Source: JACVRW01 sp963837445 (GTDB lineage Bacteria; Actinomycetota; Thermoleophilia; Solirubrobacterales; Thermoleophilaceae). From it: a DNA stretch of 64,000 bases. This document shows positions 50,910 to 59,567 of the stretch, in pieces (position 1 is the first letter of the stretch; each line of letters begins with the position of its first letter). Location: positions 124,001-188,000 of the forward strand of contig CAWINK010000020.1 in assembly GCA_963837445.1 (NCBI GenBank). The letters run 5' to 3'. Position numbers and translations under genes: made by a program. Under the pieces are notes generated by a model that was given only the letters and a program-made list of their open reading frames with translations, made no database searches and was not told the DNA's origin.

Positions 50910-51383
50910 TCAGCGGGCGTAACGATCGATCGCCTCTGCCAGCTGCGCCTCGGTCGTGTACGGGCCCTGGTGGACGAAGGCGAGCTCGCCCTTCGAGTCG
51001 TAGAACGCTGTGCTGGGGAACGCCTGGACCGCGTTGAACGCGGCCGCGATCTCGAGCTTGGGGTCCTCGAAGTGCTTGAACGGGACGGGCTGCTCCTTGA
51101 GGAAGTCCTCGGCATCGGAGCGGCTGTCGTTGGAGTTCACGCCGACGAAGGCGACCTCGCCCTTGCGCTTCTCCGCCTGCTCCCGGAAGAACGGGAACTC
51201 CAGGCGGCACGGACCGCACCACGAGGCCCATTTGTTCACAACGACGGGAGTGCCGCGTTCCTTCTTGATGTGCGCCTCGAAGGCTTCGCGTCCGCCCTCG
51301 TAGAAGTTCGCGGTCGCGGGCCCGCTGTCTGAGTCGCATCCCACGAGCGCAATGAGGACGAGTAGCGGAGCGAGCCGTCGCAC
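50910..51383 (-). CDS. thioredoxin-like lipoprotein (TlpA/ResA type)
   Basis: 157 residues. A lipoprotein signal (RLAPLLVLIALVGCDSDS) puts the lipidated Cys at residue 16. The thioredoxin fold follows, with VVVNKWASWCGPCRLEFPFF (active-site CGPC at 56-59), KGEVAFVGVNSNDSRSDAED and the cis-Pro loop VQAFPSTAFYDSKGELAFVH. Such proteins reduce apocytochrome c or other extracytoplasmic thiols. It fits with the ccm cytochrome c maturation genes 8 kb away in the same window. Confidence 0.9.
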   Translation of the reverse strand: MRRLAPLLVLIALVGCDSDSGPATANFYEGGREAFEAHIKKERGTPVVVNKWASWCGPCRLEFPFFREQAEKRKGEVAFVGVNSNDSRSDAEDFLKEQPVPFKHFEDPKLEIAAAFNAVQAFPSTAFYDSKGELAFVHQGPYTTEAQLAEAIDRYAR

Positions 51384-51586
51384 GCCCCGAAGGATGGCAG
51401 AGGGTGGGAGGGGTCATTTCATCGTCCGTGTGCTTCAATAGGTTTACGCCAAGCGTCCCCCCAAGGACCTGGCCCCGTTGTCGCGCGGGACTCATTGAGC
51501 GGCAGCGGCGCACGACGGGCGTACCCCGCTGACTCCGGAACGAGCGGCTCGGCACGCCTCTTCCCCTTACCGAGAACCGCCTTACC

Positions 51587-54229
51587 GTGGCTGAAAGAAG
51601 CTCCGTGGCTGAAGCCTCGCCGGTGTCCGGCGATGAACTGAAGCGCGCCGAGAAATTCGCGCGTGAACCCTTCGTGCTCGAAGGAGAGGATCCCAGCACC
51701 GCGCTTGCGGAGGATGGCGCTCGCCGCGTCGCGCTCAACGCGGCGCTGAGGGAGATCGAGGACGGGCGCAGCGAGCCCTCCGTCGAGTGGCGGCGCGACT
51801 ACTCGCTGATCCTGGGCCTCGAGCGGCTGCTCGCCGAGGAGGAGCCCCATCTCGTGGACGGCACGACGCTCTCCGCCCACCAGGTCGACGCGCTCTCCGG
51901 CACGCTGATCGCGCTCGAGGCGGAGCTCTTGATCGGCCGGCCCGGGAACGGCAATGGCAAGTCGGCCTCCGAGGAGCTCCACTCCGGCGAGGTCGAGATC
52001 GAGGGCGACGAGCTGCCCGACGAGGAGCCGCTCGACTGGGACCCGGCCGAGGAGGCCGAGGAGGAGGCTGCCGCCGACGCCCAGGAGGAGGATCCGGGCG
52101 CGGCCCGGCGCTTCTGGTTCGAGCATGCCACCGGCGCCGGCAAGACGGTCGCGGCGCTCGGCTTCGTGGAGGCCTCGCGCACCGGCGGCATCCTGATCCT
52201 CACCCACCGCCGCAACCTCGTGGACCAGTTCCTCGGAGAGCTTCGCGATCGCGGCTACAAGAAGCGCATCTCGCCCGCCCTGCTGAAGAACAGCGGCGGC
52301 GAGCCGCCCGCCGGCGGGCCGGTCACGGTTGAGACCTACCAGTGGTTCGTCCGCAACGCGGGCAAGGTCTCCGACGCGTACACGGTCGTCATCTGCGACG
52401 AGGCGCACACGGCCCTCGGCGAGAAGACGAGCGGCTCGATCCGCCAGTGGCTCGGCCCGGTGTTCGTGGGCATGACCGCCACCGGCGCGCTGATCGCCCG
52501 CCACGTGACGGACCTGTTCCCCACGCAGACCTCGCGCTTCGACCTCGCGCAGGCCGCGCGGCGCGGCGTGATCGCGCCGCTGCGCTCGGTGCGGATCCCG
52601 CCGGGCGTGGGCGTTCGCTCGATCGCCAACGTGCCGCTCCGGCGCGGCGAGGTCGACCAGGACTTCGACCAGGAGCAGCTGGCCGAGCTGCTCGACCAGA
52701 CGCCGTTCAACCTGGCCGTGGCAGACCTCTACAAGACGCGCTTCAAGGACGTGCCCGGCGTCGTCTACTCCGCGGGCGTGAAGCACGCCCACAACGTCGC
52801 CAAGGCGTTCCAGGACGCCGAGATGAAGGCGATGGCGGTCTCGGGTGAGACTCCGAAGCGCGAGCTCACCCGCATCCTCGCCGCATACGAGCGCGGCGAG
52901 ATCGACGTGCTCGTGAACGCGCAGCTCTTGGCCGAGGGCTGGAACTCGCCGCGCGCGACGGTCTGCATGCACCTGGCGCCCACCGCTTCAAAGCGGATCT
53001 ACCAGCAGCGCGTGGGGCGCGTGACCCGCCGGAACCCGGGCAAGGAGTCCGGCATCGTCGTGGACTTCGTCCACCCGGCCACGCCGAACGACGATCCCGT
53101 GGTGACCCTGCACTCGCTGCTCGACCGTGACGTGTATCGCGGCGGGGCCATCGTGGTCGGCCCCGTGCGCCGCGGTCGCGGTCGCCGGCTCCGCGTCGAG
53201 CGCCGGGTGGTGCCGGTGACGGCCGACCAGGAGCGCCGCGCGCAGGTCTTCGAGCGTGAGCTCTGGCGCATTGCCGTCGAGCACCTGAGCTGGGGCGAGC
53301 AGCAGGCGTGGGCGATGCTCGCCGGCGCGCGCGTGGCCTCGAACAACTGGCGCCGGGCGAAGGCGATGCTGCACTTCGACCAGACCGGCGAGCTGCGCCG
53401 CATCTTCCTGATCACGTGCCTGCGCCGGAACCGCAACACCCAGCTGCGCCTGCGGGCGCTCGGCGAGGCGGGCAACCTGCGCGATGCGGAGGCCTTCGAC
53501 GACGCGGTGGAGATCGTGGGCGGATGGTCGCGCGACGAGCGCCGCGAGGGCGTGAAGGTGCTGCTCCAGGCGCTCACGGAGCGCCAGATCGGGCGCCGCG
53601 AGCAGGCGGCACGCTGGCTCTGGCATCTCGCCGAGTACTCGCGCGAGGTGCACGAGGAGTACGCCGTGCAGCGCTGGCCCGAGACGAAGCGCCTGCTCGG
53701 CCTGCTCGTGAACTCGGCCGGCGCGGCCCACGCACGAAACGCGCGGCGGCTGGTGCAGGCCGCTCGCAAGCAGGACCGGCGGCTGTCGGCAGCGCTGCTC
53801 GCGGCGGCGCTCGCTCACACGCCGGAGGCCCAGCAGGTGCTGGACGGCGCGCGCATGCGGATGGCGCGCAAGCCGAGCGCGCTGGCGCGCGAGCTGCTCC
53901 GCAACTTCCCGAAGGGCAAGCGCCGCCGTGGCGGCCGGCGCCGCAAGAAGAAGGGCGCGGGCGAGGCGGAGGGCACGACGGACGTCACGATGACGCAGAA
54001 CGAGGCCTTGGACTCCGATGACGAGGGCGGCGCAGAGACGGGCGGCGGCAACGGCCAGGCGCCGAAGCCGCGCCGCAAGCGCTCACGCCGGCGCCGGCCG
54101 AACGCGGAGCGGACGAAGGCGGCACGCGACCAGGACGGCGGCAACGATCGCGACGAGCCCAAGCGCGACACCGACTCCGAGGCCGACTCGGACACCGCCT
54201 CCGACACCGACGAACGCTCCGCCGCCTAA
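51587..54229 (+). CDS. SF2 DEAD/DEAH-box helicase with acidic insert and charged disordered tail
   Basis: 880 residues. An acidic, disordered-looking segment (residues 125-172) precedes the ATPase core. Walker A is ATGAGKT (181-187), followed by THRRNLVDQF, then motif II DEAH (271-274) and motif III GMTATG. The second RecA domain has GVVYSAGVKHAHNVAKAFQD, LAEGWNSPRATVCMHLAPT and motif VI RVGRVTRR. A helical domain of about 300 residues comes next. The last 110 alternate Arg/Lys blocks (KRRRGGRRRKKKG) with Asp/Glu/Ser. It belongs with ResIII-type nucleic-acid helicases. GTG 51587 is the start; it is convergent with birA. Confidence 0.88.
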   Translation: MAERSSVAEASPVSGDELKRAEKFAREPFVLEGEDPSTALAEDGARRVALNAALREIEDGRSEPSVEWRRDYSLILGLERLLAEEEPHLVDGTTLSAHQVDALSGTLIALEAELLIGRPGNGNGKSASEELHSGEVEIEGDELPDEEPLDWDPAEEAEEEAAADAQEEDPGAARRFWFEHATGAGKTVAALGFVEASRTGGILILTHRRNLVDQFLGELRDRGYKKRISPALLKNSGGEPPAGGPVTVETYQWFVRNAGKVSDAYTVVICDEAHTALGEKTSGSIRQWLGPVFVGMTATGALIARHVTDLFPTQTSRFDLAQAARRGVIAPLRSVRIPPGVGVRSIANVPLRRGEVDQDFDQEQLAELLDQTPFNLAVADLYKTRFKDVPGVVYSAGVKHAHNVAKAFQDAEMKAMAVSGETPKRELTRILAAYERGEIDVLVNAQLLAEGWNSPRATVCMHLAPTASKRIYQQRVGRVTRRNPGKESGIVVDFVHPATPNDDPVVTLHSLLDRDVYRGGAIVVGPVRRGRGRRLRVERRVVPVTADQERRAQVFERELWRIAVEHLSWGEQQAWAMLAGARVASNNWRRAKAMLHFDQTGELRRIFLITCLRRNRNTQLRLRALGEAGNLRDAEAFDDAVEIVGGWSRDERREGVKVLLQALTERQIGRREQAARWLWHLAEYSREVHEEYAVQRWPETKRLLGLLVNSAGAAHARNARRLVQAARKQDRRLSAALLAAALAHTPEAQQVLDGARMRMARKPSALARELLRNFPKGKRRRGGRRRKKKGAGEAEGTTDVTMTQNEALDSDDEGGAETGGGNGQAPKPRRKRSRRRRPNAERTKAARDQDGGNDRDEPKRDTDSEADSDTASDTDERSAA

Positions 54230-54901
54230 CTAGCGGAGCAGGTGGACCTCGCCGGCGTCGAGGGTGACCAGCCCGGTCGAGGTCTCGACCATGAGCGCGC
54301 CTGAGTCGTCGATGCCGTTCGCAACACCCTCGCCGCCCGCCCACCGCACCCGCTCGCCCTTCAACGCATCCCGCGAACGCCACGCCTCGAGCACACGCGC
54401 GGGCGGAGCGCCAAGCCAGTCGTCCAAAGCGCCGAGCAGCCCCGCCAGCACGGCCTCGACGCCGGTCTCGACGCCAACCAGCCGCAGTGAGGTTGCCTGG
54501 CCGGCAAGCTCCGCCGGGAACTCTCGCGTCGTCACGTTCAGGCCGATCCCCAGCACCGCCCAGCCCTCCTGCGGCCGCCCCTCCACGAGGATCCCCGCAA
54601 CCTTGCGTCCGTCGATCCAGATGTCGTTCGGCCACTTGATCGCGGCCGGGGGCGGAAGCGCATCCGCCACGGCGACGGCGGCCGTGAGAGGCAACCGCTC
54701 GTCCAGCTCGCGCAGCACCACCGACATGAGCACGGCCGAGCGCGGCGGCGCTGTCCACTCGCGGCCCTGGCGGCCGCGGCCGGCGCTCTGCTCGTCCGCG
54801 GTCACGAGCGTGCCGTGCGGCGCGCCCGCCGCCGCCAGCTGCTTCGCGCGCTCGTTCGTCGAGTCCGTGAGCCTGTGGTGGACGCGCGGGGAGCCGATCA
54901 T
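54230..54901 (-). CDS. birA: biotin--[acetyl-CoA-carboxylase] ligase
   Basis: Biotinylates the carrier domain of acetyl-CoA carboxylase. The catalytic domain shows HRLTDSTNERAKQLAAAGAP, the biotin/AMP loop QSAGRGRQGREWTAPP and AIKWPNDIWIDGRKVAGILV (KWPND...KxAGIL motif), then WAVLGIGLNVTTREFPAEL. The C-terminal SH3-like part has GVANGIDDSGALMVETSTGL. At 223 residues it lacks the N-terminal HTH domain, so it is a group I, non-regulatory ligase. ATG 54901 overlaps the stop of the upstream SAM hydrolase gene. It ends one base after the convergent helicase. Confidence 0.93.
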   Translation of the reverse strand: MIGSPRVHHRLTDSTNERAKQLAAAGAPHGTLVTADEQSAGRGRQGREWTAPPRSAVLMSVVLRELDERLPLTAAVAVADALPPPAAIKWPNDIWIDGRKVAGILVEGRPQEGWAVLGIGLNVTTREFPAELAGQATSLRLVGVETGVEAVLAGLLGALDDWLGAPPARVLEAWRSRDALKGERVRWAGGEGVANGIDDSGALMVETSTGLVTLDAGEVHLLR

Positions 54902-55698
54902 TGCGGCCGCAGTCGCACCTCGTCGTCCGGCCCGAGCGCGAGCGTGCCGGCGGCGTCGCCGCGGTTGATCGCGAGCGCGAGCGTGCGGTAGGCGTCCTGG
55001 TACACGAGCAGCTCGCCGGGGCTCACGTCCGCGAAGGTCTGGGCGTAGGTGGCGGTGTAGCGCTCGCCGTGGGCGTGGACCTCGACCTGTCCGCCGAGCG
55101 TGATGCCGGTCCCGGCGAGCTGGTCGTGATCCACGTTCAGCCCGACGTTCCCGAAGTGGTCGATCACCAGTGCGTGGGCCACCAGCGCGCCGTTCTCCTC
55201 GCGCGGGTCCGGCATCTCAACCCGGGCGAGCGTCTCGGGGTCGAGCGGGTCGCCCGCGTCGGCAAGCTCGGCGCCGCGCGCCAGCCACGCGCCCACCGGA
55301 GCGAAGATGTCGCGGCCGTGGAAGGTGGCTGAGACCGGCTCCAGGCGATGTGGCGAGCGAGTGATGTCCACCACCACGTCCACGCCCTCGCAGCGCTCCC
55401 ACGCGAGGCTCAGCAGCCCGTTGTCCGGTCCCACGAGGATGCGCCCGTCACCGGTGCGAAGCGCGATGGCCCGGCGCTCGGTGCCCACCTGCGGGTCCAC
55501 GACGGCCACGTGCACGCCGACGGGCATGTAGGGGAGCGTGTTGCGCAGCACGAGCGCGCCCTGCCGCACGGCGTAGCGCTCGATCCCGTGCGTGATGTCC
55601 ACGATGTCGGCGTCCGGGTGGATCGTGCGGATCACGCCGTGGCAGACGCCCACGAAGTCGTCGTCGCGCCCGTAGTCGGTGAGCAGGGTCACGATCAT
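54898..55698 (-). CDS. SAM hydrolase/SAM-dependent halogenase family (DUF62)
   Basis: 266 residues of the SAM hydroxide adenosyltransferase/fluorinase-chlorinase superfamily, most of whose members split SAM to adenosine and methionine. It has IVTLLTDYGRDDDFVGVCHG near the start, then DIVDITHGIERYAVRQGALV, VHVAVVDPQVGTERRAIALR, LVGPDNGLLSLAWERCEGV and SATFHGRDIFAPVGAWLARG, all core DUF62 segments. The C-terminal domain has DHFGNVGLNVDHDQLAGTG. Context (tetrapyrrole genes using SAM) hints at SAM turnover. Both ends overlap neighbours (cobA/hemD and birA). Confidence 0.88.
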   Translation of the reverse strand: MIVTLLTDYGRDDDFVGVCHGVIRTIHPDADIVDITHGIERYAVRQGALVLRNTLPYMPVGVHVAVVDPQVGTERRAIALRTGDGRILVGPDNGLLSLAWERCEGVDVVVDITRSPHRLEPVSATFHGRDIFAPVGAWLARGAELADAGDPLDPETLARVEMPDPREENGALVAHALVIDHFGNVGLNVDHDQLAGTGITLGGQVEVHAHGERYTATYAQTFADVSPGELLVYQDAYRTLALAINRGDAAGTLALGPDDEVRLRPQ

Positions 55699-57203
55699 GC
55701 TGGGACCCTGCGTGCCGCCGCGTCGGCCGTGAGGGCATCCACCAGGCCGTCCACGTCGTGGCGCTCGGCTTCCACGTGCACGGTCAGGCCCTGCTCCCGG
55801 GCGGTGGCGCTCGTGACCGGGCCGATCGATACCACCCGCGCGCCCTCCGGCGGCCGCACCCCCGAGTCGAGCAGGAAGCGCACGGTGGAGCTGGAGGTGA
55901 AGGTCACGTATGTGGCGCGCCCAAGCGCCGCCCGCTCGGCGTCGCCGAGCGGCTCGGCAACGGTCTCGTAGAGCGCCACCTCGTCCACCTCGGCGCCGCG
56001 CTCGCGCAGGGCGTCCGGCAGGACGCCGCGCGCCTCCGCGGCTCGCGCAACGAGCACACGACGGCCCTCCAGCTCGACCGTCGCCAGTGCCTCCACCAGC
56101 GCCTCGGCCACGAACTGCTCCGGCATCACGTCGGCGCGCACGCCGCGGCGCTCGAGCTCGGCGGCGGTTCCCGGCCCGATCGCGGCCACGGTCGCGCCGG
56201 CGAGGGCGCGGGCATCCCGGCCGGTCTCCCCGAGAGCGTCGAAGAGCAGCCGCACGCCGTTCGGGCTCGTCAGGCACACGAGCGCGTACTCGCCGACGCG
56301 CCCGACCGCGTCGAGCAGCGCGCCCTCGAGCGGGCGCGGCTCGATCCTGATCGCCGGAGTCTCAACGACCTCGGCGCCCAGCTCGCGCAGCCGCGCGGCG
56401 AGGCCGCTCGCCTGCGCGCGGGCGCGCGTGACCGCCACCACCTCGCCGTGGAGCGGGCGTCGCTCCAGCCAGGCGATCGTGTCGCGCAGCCCGGCCACCG
56501 GCCCCACGACCGTGATCGCCGGGGGTCGCACCTCCTCCGCCTCGGCGCGCGCGCCGATGCCCGCCAGCGTGTCGACCACCGTGCGTTGATCCGGGTGGGT
56601 TCCCCGCTCCACCACCGCGGCCGGCTCCTGAGGGTCGCGGCCCGCCGCCGTGAGCCGCTCGGCAATCTGCGGCAGGTTCTTGATGCCCATGTAGAGCACG
56701 AGCGTGCCCGGGAAGCGGGCGAGCGCATCCCAGTCGAGCGCCGACTCGGGCTTGTCGGGATCCTCGTGCCCGGTCACGAAGGCCACGGCGGATGCGGCGT
56801 CGCGGTGCGTGACCGGAATGCCCGCGTATGCCGGAGCGGCCACCCCGGCCGTCACGCCGGGCACGACCTCGAACGGCACGCCCGCGGCCGCGAGCGCCTC
56901 CGCCTCCTCGCCGCCGCGCCCGAACACGAACGGGTCGCCGCCCTTGAGGCGCACCACCCGCTTGCCTGCCCGGGCCAGCTCGACGAGCAGGTCGTTCGTC
57001 TCCTCCTGGCTGAGCGCAGCCGCGCCCGGCTCCTTGCCCACGTAGCGCAGGTCGGCGTCCGGGCGGGCGCCGTCGAGCGCACCCGGCGGGATCAGGCGGT
57101 CGTAGAGGATCGCGTCGGCGCCGGCGATCAGCTCGAGCGACCGGCGGGTCATCAGGCCGGGGTCGCCCGGCCCCGCGCCCACGAGGTAGACAATGCCGCT
57201 CAC
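55695..57203 (-). CDS. cobA-hemD: fused uroporphyrinogen-III C-methyltransferase and uroporphyrinogen-III synthase
   Basis: A 502-residue bifunctional enzyme. Residues 1-245 are CobA/SUMT, which adds two methyl groups to uroporphyrinogen III: GIVYLVGAGPGDPGLMTRRS, VVRLKGGDPFVFGRGGEEAE, VPGVTAGVAAPAYAGIPVTH and GTLVLYMGIKNLPQIAERLT. Residues 255-500 are HemD, which closes and inverts ring D of hydroxymethylbilane: VVAVTRARAQASGLAARLRE, YALVCLTSPNGVRLLFDALG, VAAIGPGTAAELERRGVRAD and YVTFTSSSTVRFLLDSGV. The fusion directs substrate to siroheme/cobalamin or, with HemD alone, to heme. GTG 57203 overlaps the hemC stop; the gene's own stop overlaps the SAM hydrolase start. Confidence 0.94.
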   Translation of the reverse strand: MSGIVYLVGAGPGDPGLMTRRSLELIAGADAILYDRLIPPGALDGARPDADLRYVGKEPGAAALSQEETNDLLVELARAGKRVVRLKGGDPFVFGRGGEEAEALAAAGVPFEVVPGVTAGVAAPAYAGIPVTHRDAASAVAFVTGHEDPDKPESALDWDALARFPGTLVLYMGIKNLPQIAERLTAAGRDPQEPAAVVERGTHPDQRTVVDTLAGIGARAEAEEVRPPAITVVGPVAGLRDTIAWLERRPLHGEVVAVTRARAQASGLAARLRELGAEVVETPAIRIEPRPLEGALLDAVGRVGEYALVCLTSPNGVRLLFDALGETGRDARALAGATVAAIGPGTAAELERRGVRADVMPEQFVAEALVEALATVELEGRRVLVARAAEARGVLPDALRERGAEVDEVALYETVAEPLGDAERAALGRATYVTFTSSSTVRFLLDSGVRPPEGARVVSIGPVTSATAREQGLTVHVEAERHDVDGLVDALTADAAARRVPA

Positions 57204-58078
57204 GGAGCGAACGCTACGCGCTCAGCCTCCGCGAGCAACTCCGCAGCCCCGGCTGCCATCAGGCGCTCGCCCACCGCTGCACCAAGGGCGGCGGGCTCAG
57301 CGGGTGACCCCCCGAGCTCCTCGCGGATCCAGTGCGAGCCGTCGGGCAGCCCGACGAAGGCGCGCAGCCGAAGCTCGCCGTCCGCTGTCACGGCGTGCGC
57401 GCCGATCGGCGTGTGGCAGCTGGCGTCGAGCGCCTGTACGAGCGCACGCTCGGCGGTGAGGCACGTGAGGGCATCGCGATCGGTGAGCGCCCCGGCGGGC
57501 TCCGCCACGTCGTCGCCGTCGCGGGCCTCGAGCACCAGGCAGCCCTGGCCCGGCGCCGGCACCACTCGCTCGGCGCCGATCGGCGCTCCCTCGCCACCGC
57601 GGCCGAGCCGCTCCAGGCCCGCGCACGCCAGCACGATCGCGTCGAAATCGCCCTCCGCGAGCCGCCGGAGGCGTGTGTCGACGTTGCCGCGCAGCTCGCG
57701 CAGCTCCAGGTCGGGCCGCAGAGCGAGCAGCGCAGCCCTGCGCCGCAGGCTGCCGGTACCGACCGCCGCGCCCTCCGGCAGGTCGTCGAGCGAAGCCGCT
57801 CCGCAGAGCGCATCGCGCGCATCGGCGCGCTCAGGCACCCCCACGATCGCCAGCCCATCCGGAAGCTGCGACGGCACGTCCTTGGCCGAGTGCACCGCGA
57901 GATCGACATCACCGGCGAGGAGCGCCTCCTCGATCTCCTTGACGAAGCGAGACTTGTCGCGCAAACCGTCTCCGGACGTCTTGATGGGCACGATCTCGAC
58001 CTCACCGGACAGTCGCTCGGCCACCCAGCGTGCTTGGGCCAGCGCCAGCGCGCTGCCGCGCGTGCCGAGCCGGATCAC
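57200..58078 (-). CDS. hemC: porphobilinogen deaminase (hydroxymethylbilane synthase)
   Basis: Joins four porphobilinogens into hydroxymethylbilane. The three-domain protein of 292 residues shows IRLGTRGSALALAQARWVAE, PIKTSGDGLRDKSRFVKEIE, LAVHSAKDVPSQLPDGLAIV, GAAVGTGSLRRRAALLALRP, RGNVDTRLRRLAEGDFDAIV and PAPGQGCLVLEARDGDD. Cys221 in QALDASCHTPIGAHA carries the dipyrromethane cofactor. GTG 58078 overlaps the hemA stop (GTGA), so hemA and hemC are coupled, and hemC in turn overlaps cobA-hemD. Confidence 0.95.
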   Translation of the reverse strand: MIRLGTRGSALALAQARWVAERLSGEVEIVPIKTSGDGLRDKSRFVKEIEEALLAGDVDLAVHSAKDVPSQLPDGLAIVGVPERADARDALCGAASLDDLPEGAAVGTGSLRRRAALLALRPDLELRELRGNVDTRLRRLAEGDFDAIVLACAGLERLGRGGEGAPIGAERVVPAPGQGCLVLEARDGDDVAEPAGALTDRDALTCLTAERALVQALDASCHTPIGAHAVTADGELRLRAFVGLPDGSHWIREELGGSPAEPAALGAAVGERLMAAGAAELLAEAERVAFAP

Positions 58079-59418
58079 CGGCCGCGGCGCTGGCGGCGCG
58101 CGTCGAGCCGGGCGACCTCGGCGGGCGTCTCCTCCTGCGGGGCCAGGGCGGCCTCGAGCCCGAACAGCTCGTGCAGGGCGTGCACGTAGCGGTAGGAGGT
58201 GCCCTCGCCGGCCGCGCCGCGGAGGCGCCGCGTCGGCTCGTGCAGCATCCGGCTGACCACCGCGCGCGCCATCAAGGCGAGCCGCTCGCGGTCCGCTTCG
58301 GATAGCGACTCCCAGCGCGACTCGTTCTCGCGCAGCACCTGCTCGACGATCTCGTCGCCGCGGCGCCGCAGCGCGGAGATGGTCGGCACGACGTCGAGGC
58401 TCTCGAGCCACTCCTCGAAGCGGCTCACCTCCTCGCGCACCAGCACGAGCGCCTCCTCGGCCTCCGCCTGGCGCCCGCTGAGGTTGCGCGCAACCTCCGT
58501 CTGAAGGTCATCCATGTCGTACAGCGCGATCCCGGGGCAGTCGCGGACACTCGGCTCGATGTCGCGCGGCACGGCGAGGTCGATCATCACGAGCGGCCGG
58601 CCCATGCGCGACGCCGCCACGAACTCGAGCTCCTCGCGACCGAGGATCTGGTGCGGCGCGCCGGTGGAGGCGACAACGATGTCGGCATGTTCGAGCTCGG
58701 CAGGCAGGGCGTCGAACGCAATCGCGCGCCCGCCGTAGCGCTGGGCGAGCCCGAGCGCGCGGTCGTAGCGGCGGTTGGCCACGAACAGCGCGTCCACACC
58801 GCGGTCGCGCAGGGCGCGCGCCGTCAGCTCGGCGTTCTCGCCGGCGCCGATCACGAGCACGCGCCGCTCCGAGAGGTCGCCCAGGAAGTCGGCGGCCAGC
58901 TTCACGGCCACCGATGACACCGACACGCTCGATCGCGACACGTCCGTCTCGCTGCGCACGCGCTTGCCGGTGGCGAGGGCGTCGCGGAACAGGCGGTTCG
59001 TGACCGGCCCGGTCACGCCCTCCACGAGCGCCATCTCGTACGAGCGCTTCACCTGCCCCTGGACCTCGGCCTCGCCCACGATCATGGAGTCGAGGCCGCT
59101 CGTGACCGCGAAGAGATGCTCGACAGCCGCGCTGCCGCGCAGGGAGTAGATCGCTCCCATGAGCTCGGTCGGGCGCAGGCCGGCCTGCCGCGAGAGCACC
59201 CCGAGCGCCGCGTTCTCCGCCTCGACCGGGTCGGCCGTCACGAGGTACAGCTCGGTGCGGTTGCAGGTGGAGATCGCCACGGCCTCGTGCACCGCCTCGT
59301 GCTCCACCAGCTCCGCGAGCACGCGCGCCGCGCGCCCGTCGGGCAGCGCGAGCCGTTCGCGCAGCGGCAGCGGCGCCGTCTTGTGGTTGGCGCCGAGCGT
59401 GAGCAGCTCGCCGGTCAC
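58075..59418 (-). CDS. hemA: glutamyl-tRNA reductase
   Basis: Reduces glutamyl-tRNA to glutamate-1-semialdehyde, the first step of the C5 tetrapyrrole route. 447 residues with TLGANHKTAPLPLRERLALP, the catalytic Cys52 in ISTCNRTELYLV, HLFAVTSGLDSMIVGEAEVQ, the NADPH loop VLVIGAGENAELTARALRDR, ASTGAPHQILGREELEF and MIDLAVPRDIEPSVRDCPGI. A C-terminal dimerisation helix has YRYVHALHELFGLEAALAPQ. GTG 59418 overlaps the ccmD stop. The partner hemL is not in the window. Confidence 0.95.
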   Translation of the reverse strand: MTGELLTLGANHKTAPLPLRERLALPDGRAARVLAELVEHEAVHEAVAISTCNRTELYLVTADPVEAENAALGVLSRQAGLRPTELMGAIYSLRGSAAVEHLFAVTSGLDSMIVGEAEVQGQVKRSYEMALVEGVTGPVTNRLFRDALATGKRVRSETDVSRSSVSVSSVAVKLAADFLGDLSERRVLVIGAGENAELTARALRDRGVDALFVANRRYDRALGLAQRYGGRAIAFDALPAELEHADIVVASTGAPHQILGREELEFVAASRMGRPLVMIDLAVPRDIEPSVRDCPGIALYDMDDLQTEVARNLSGRQAEAEEALVLVREEVSRFEEWLESLDVVPTISALRRRGDEIVEQVLRENESRWESLSEADRERLALMARAVVSRMLHEPTRRLRGAAGEGTSYRYVHALHELFGLEAALAPQEETPAEVARLDARRQRRGR

Positions 59419-59567
59419 TCGTCGTCCTCCAAGAGCTCTGAGATCTGCCGCTCGATGCGGGCGATCTTGGCTCCGATGATCGCCACGTAGAGCAGGATCA
59501 GCGCGACGAAGACCACGTACGCGCCGGCCACGTACTTGCCGGCTTCGTCAAGCGGCAACGCGGGCAC
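59415..59567 (-). CDS. ccmD: cytochrome c maturation protein CcmD
   Basis: A 50-residue single-helix protein that holds CcmABC with heme-bound CcmE. The reading (GTG 59567) gives PALPLDEAGKYVAGAYVVFV, then a helix ALILLYVAIIGAKIARIERQ and an acidic end. The tail with IARIERQISELLEDDE is the usual CcmD pattern of a helix followed by charged residues. It begins 20 bp inside the end of ccmC, and its stop overlaps the hemA start. Short size makes it easy to miss; position and sequence support it well. Confidence 0.82.
   Translation of the reverse strand: MPALPLDEAGKYVAGAYVVFVALILLYVAIIGAKIARIERQISELLEDDE

Noticed and set aside
51384..51586. Promoter or RNA element between the thioredoxin lipoprotein and the helicase
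   Set aside because: A 203-bp gap with no clear -35/-10 pair, hairpin or repeat that could be supported.
55758..58256. 832-codon plus-strand frame opposite cobA-hemD and hemC
   Set aside because: Antisense shadow of two well-supported heme genes; no domain and a composition typical of high-GC shadows.
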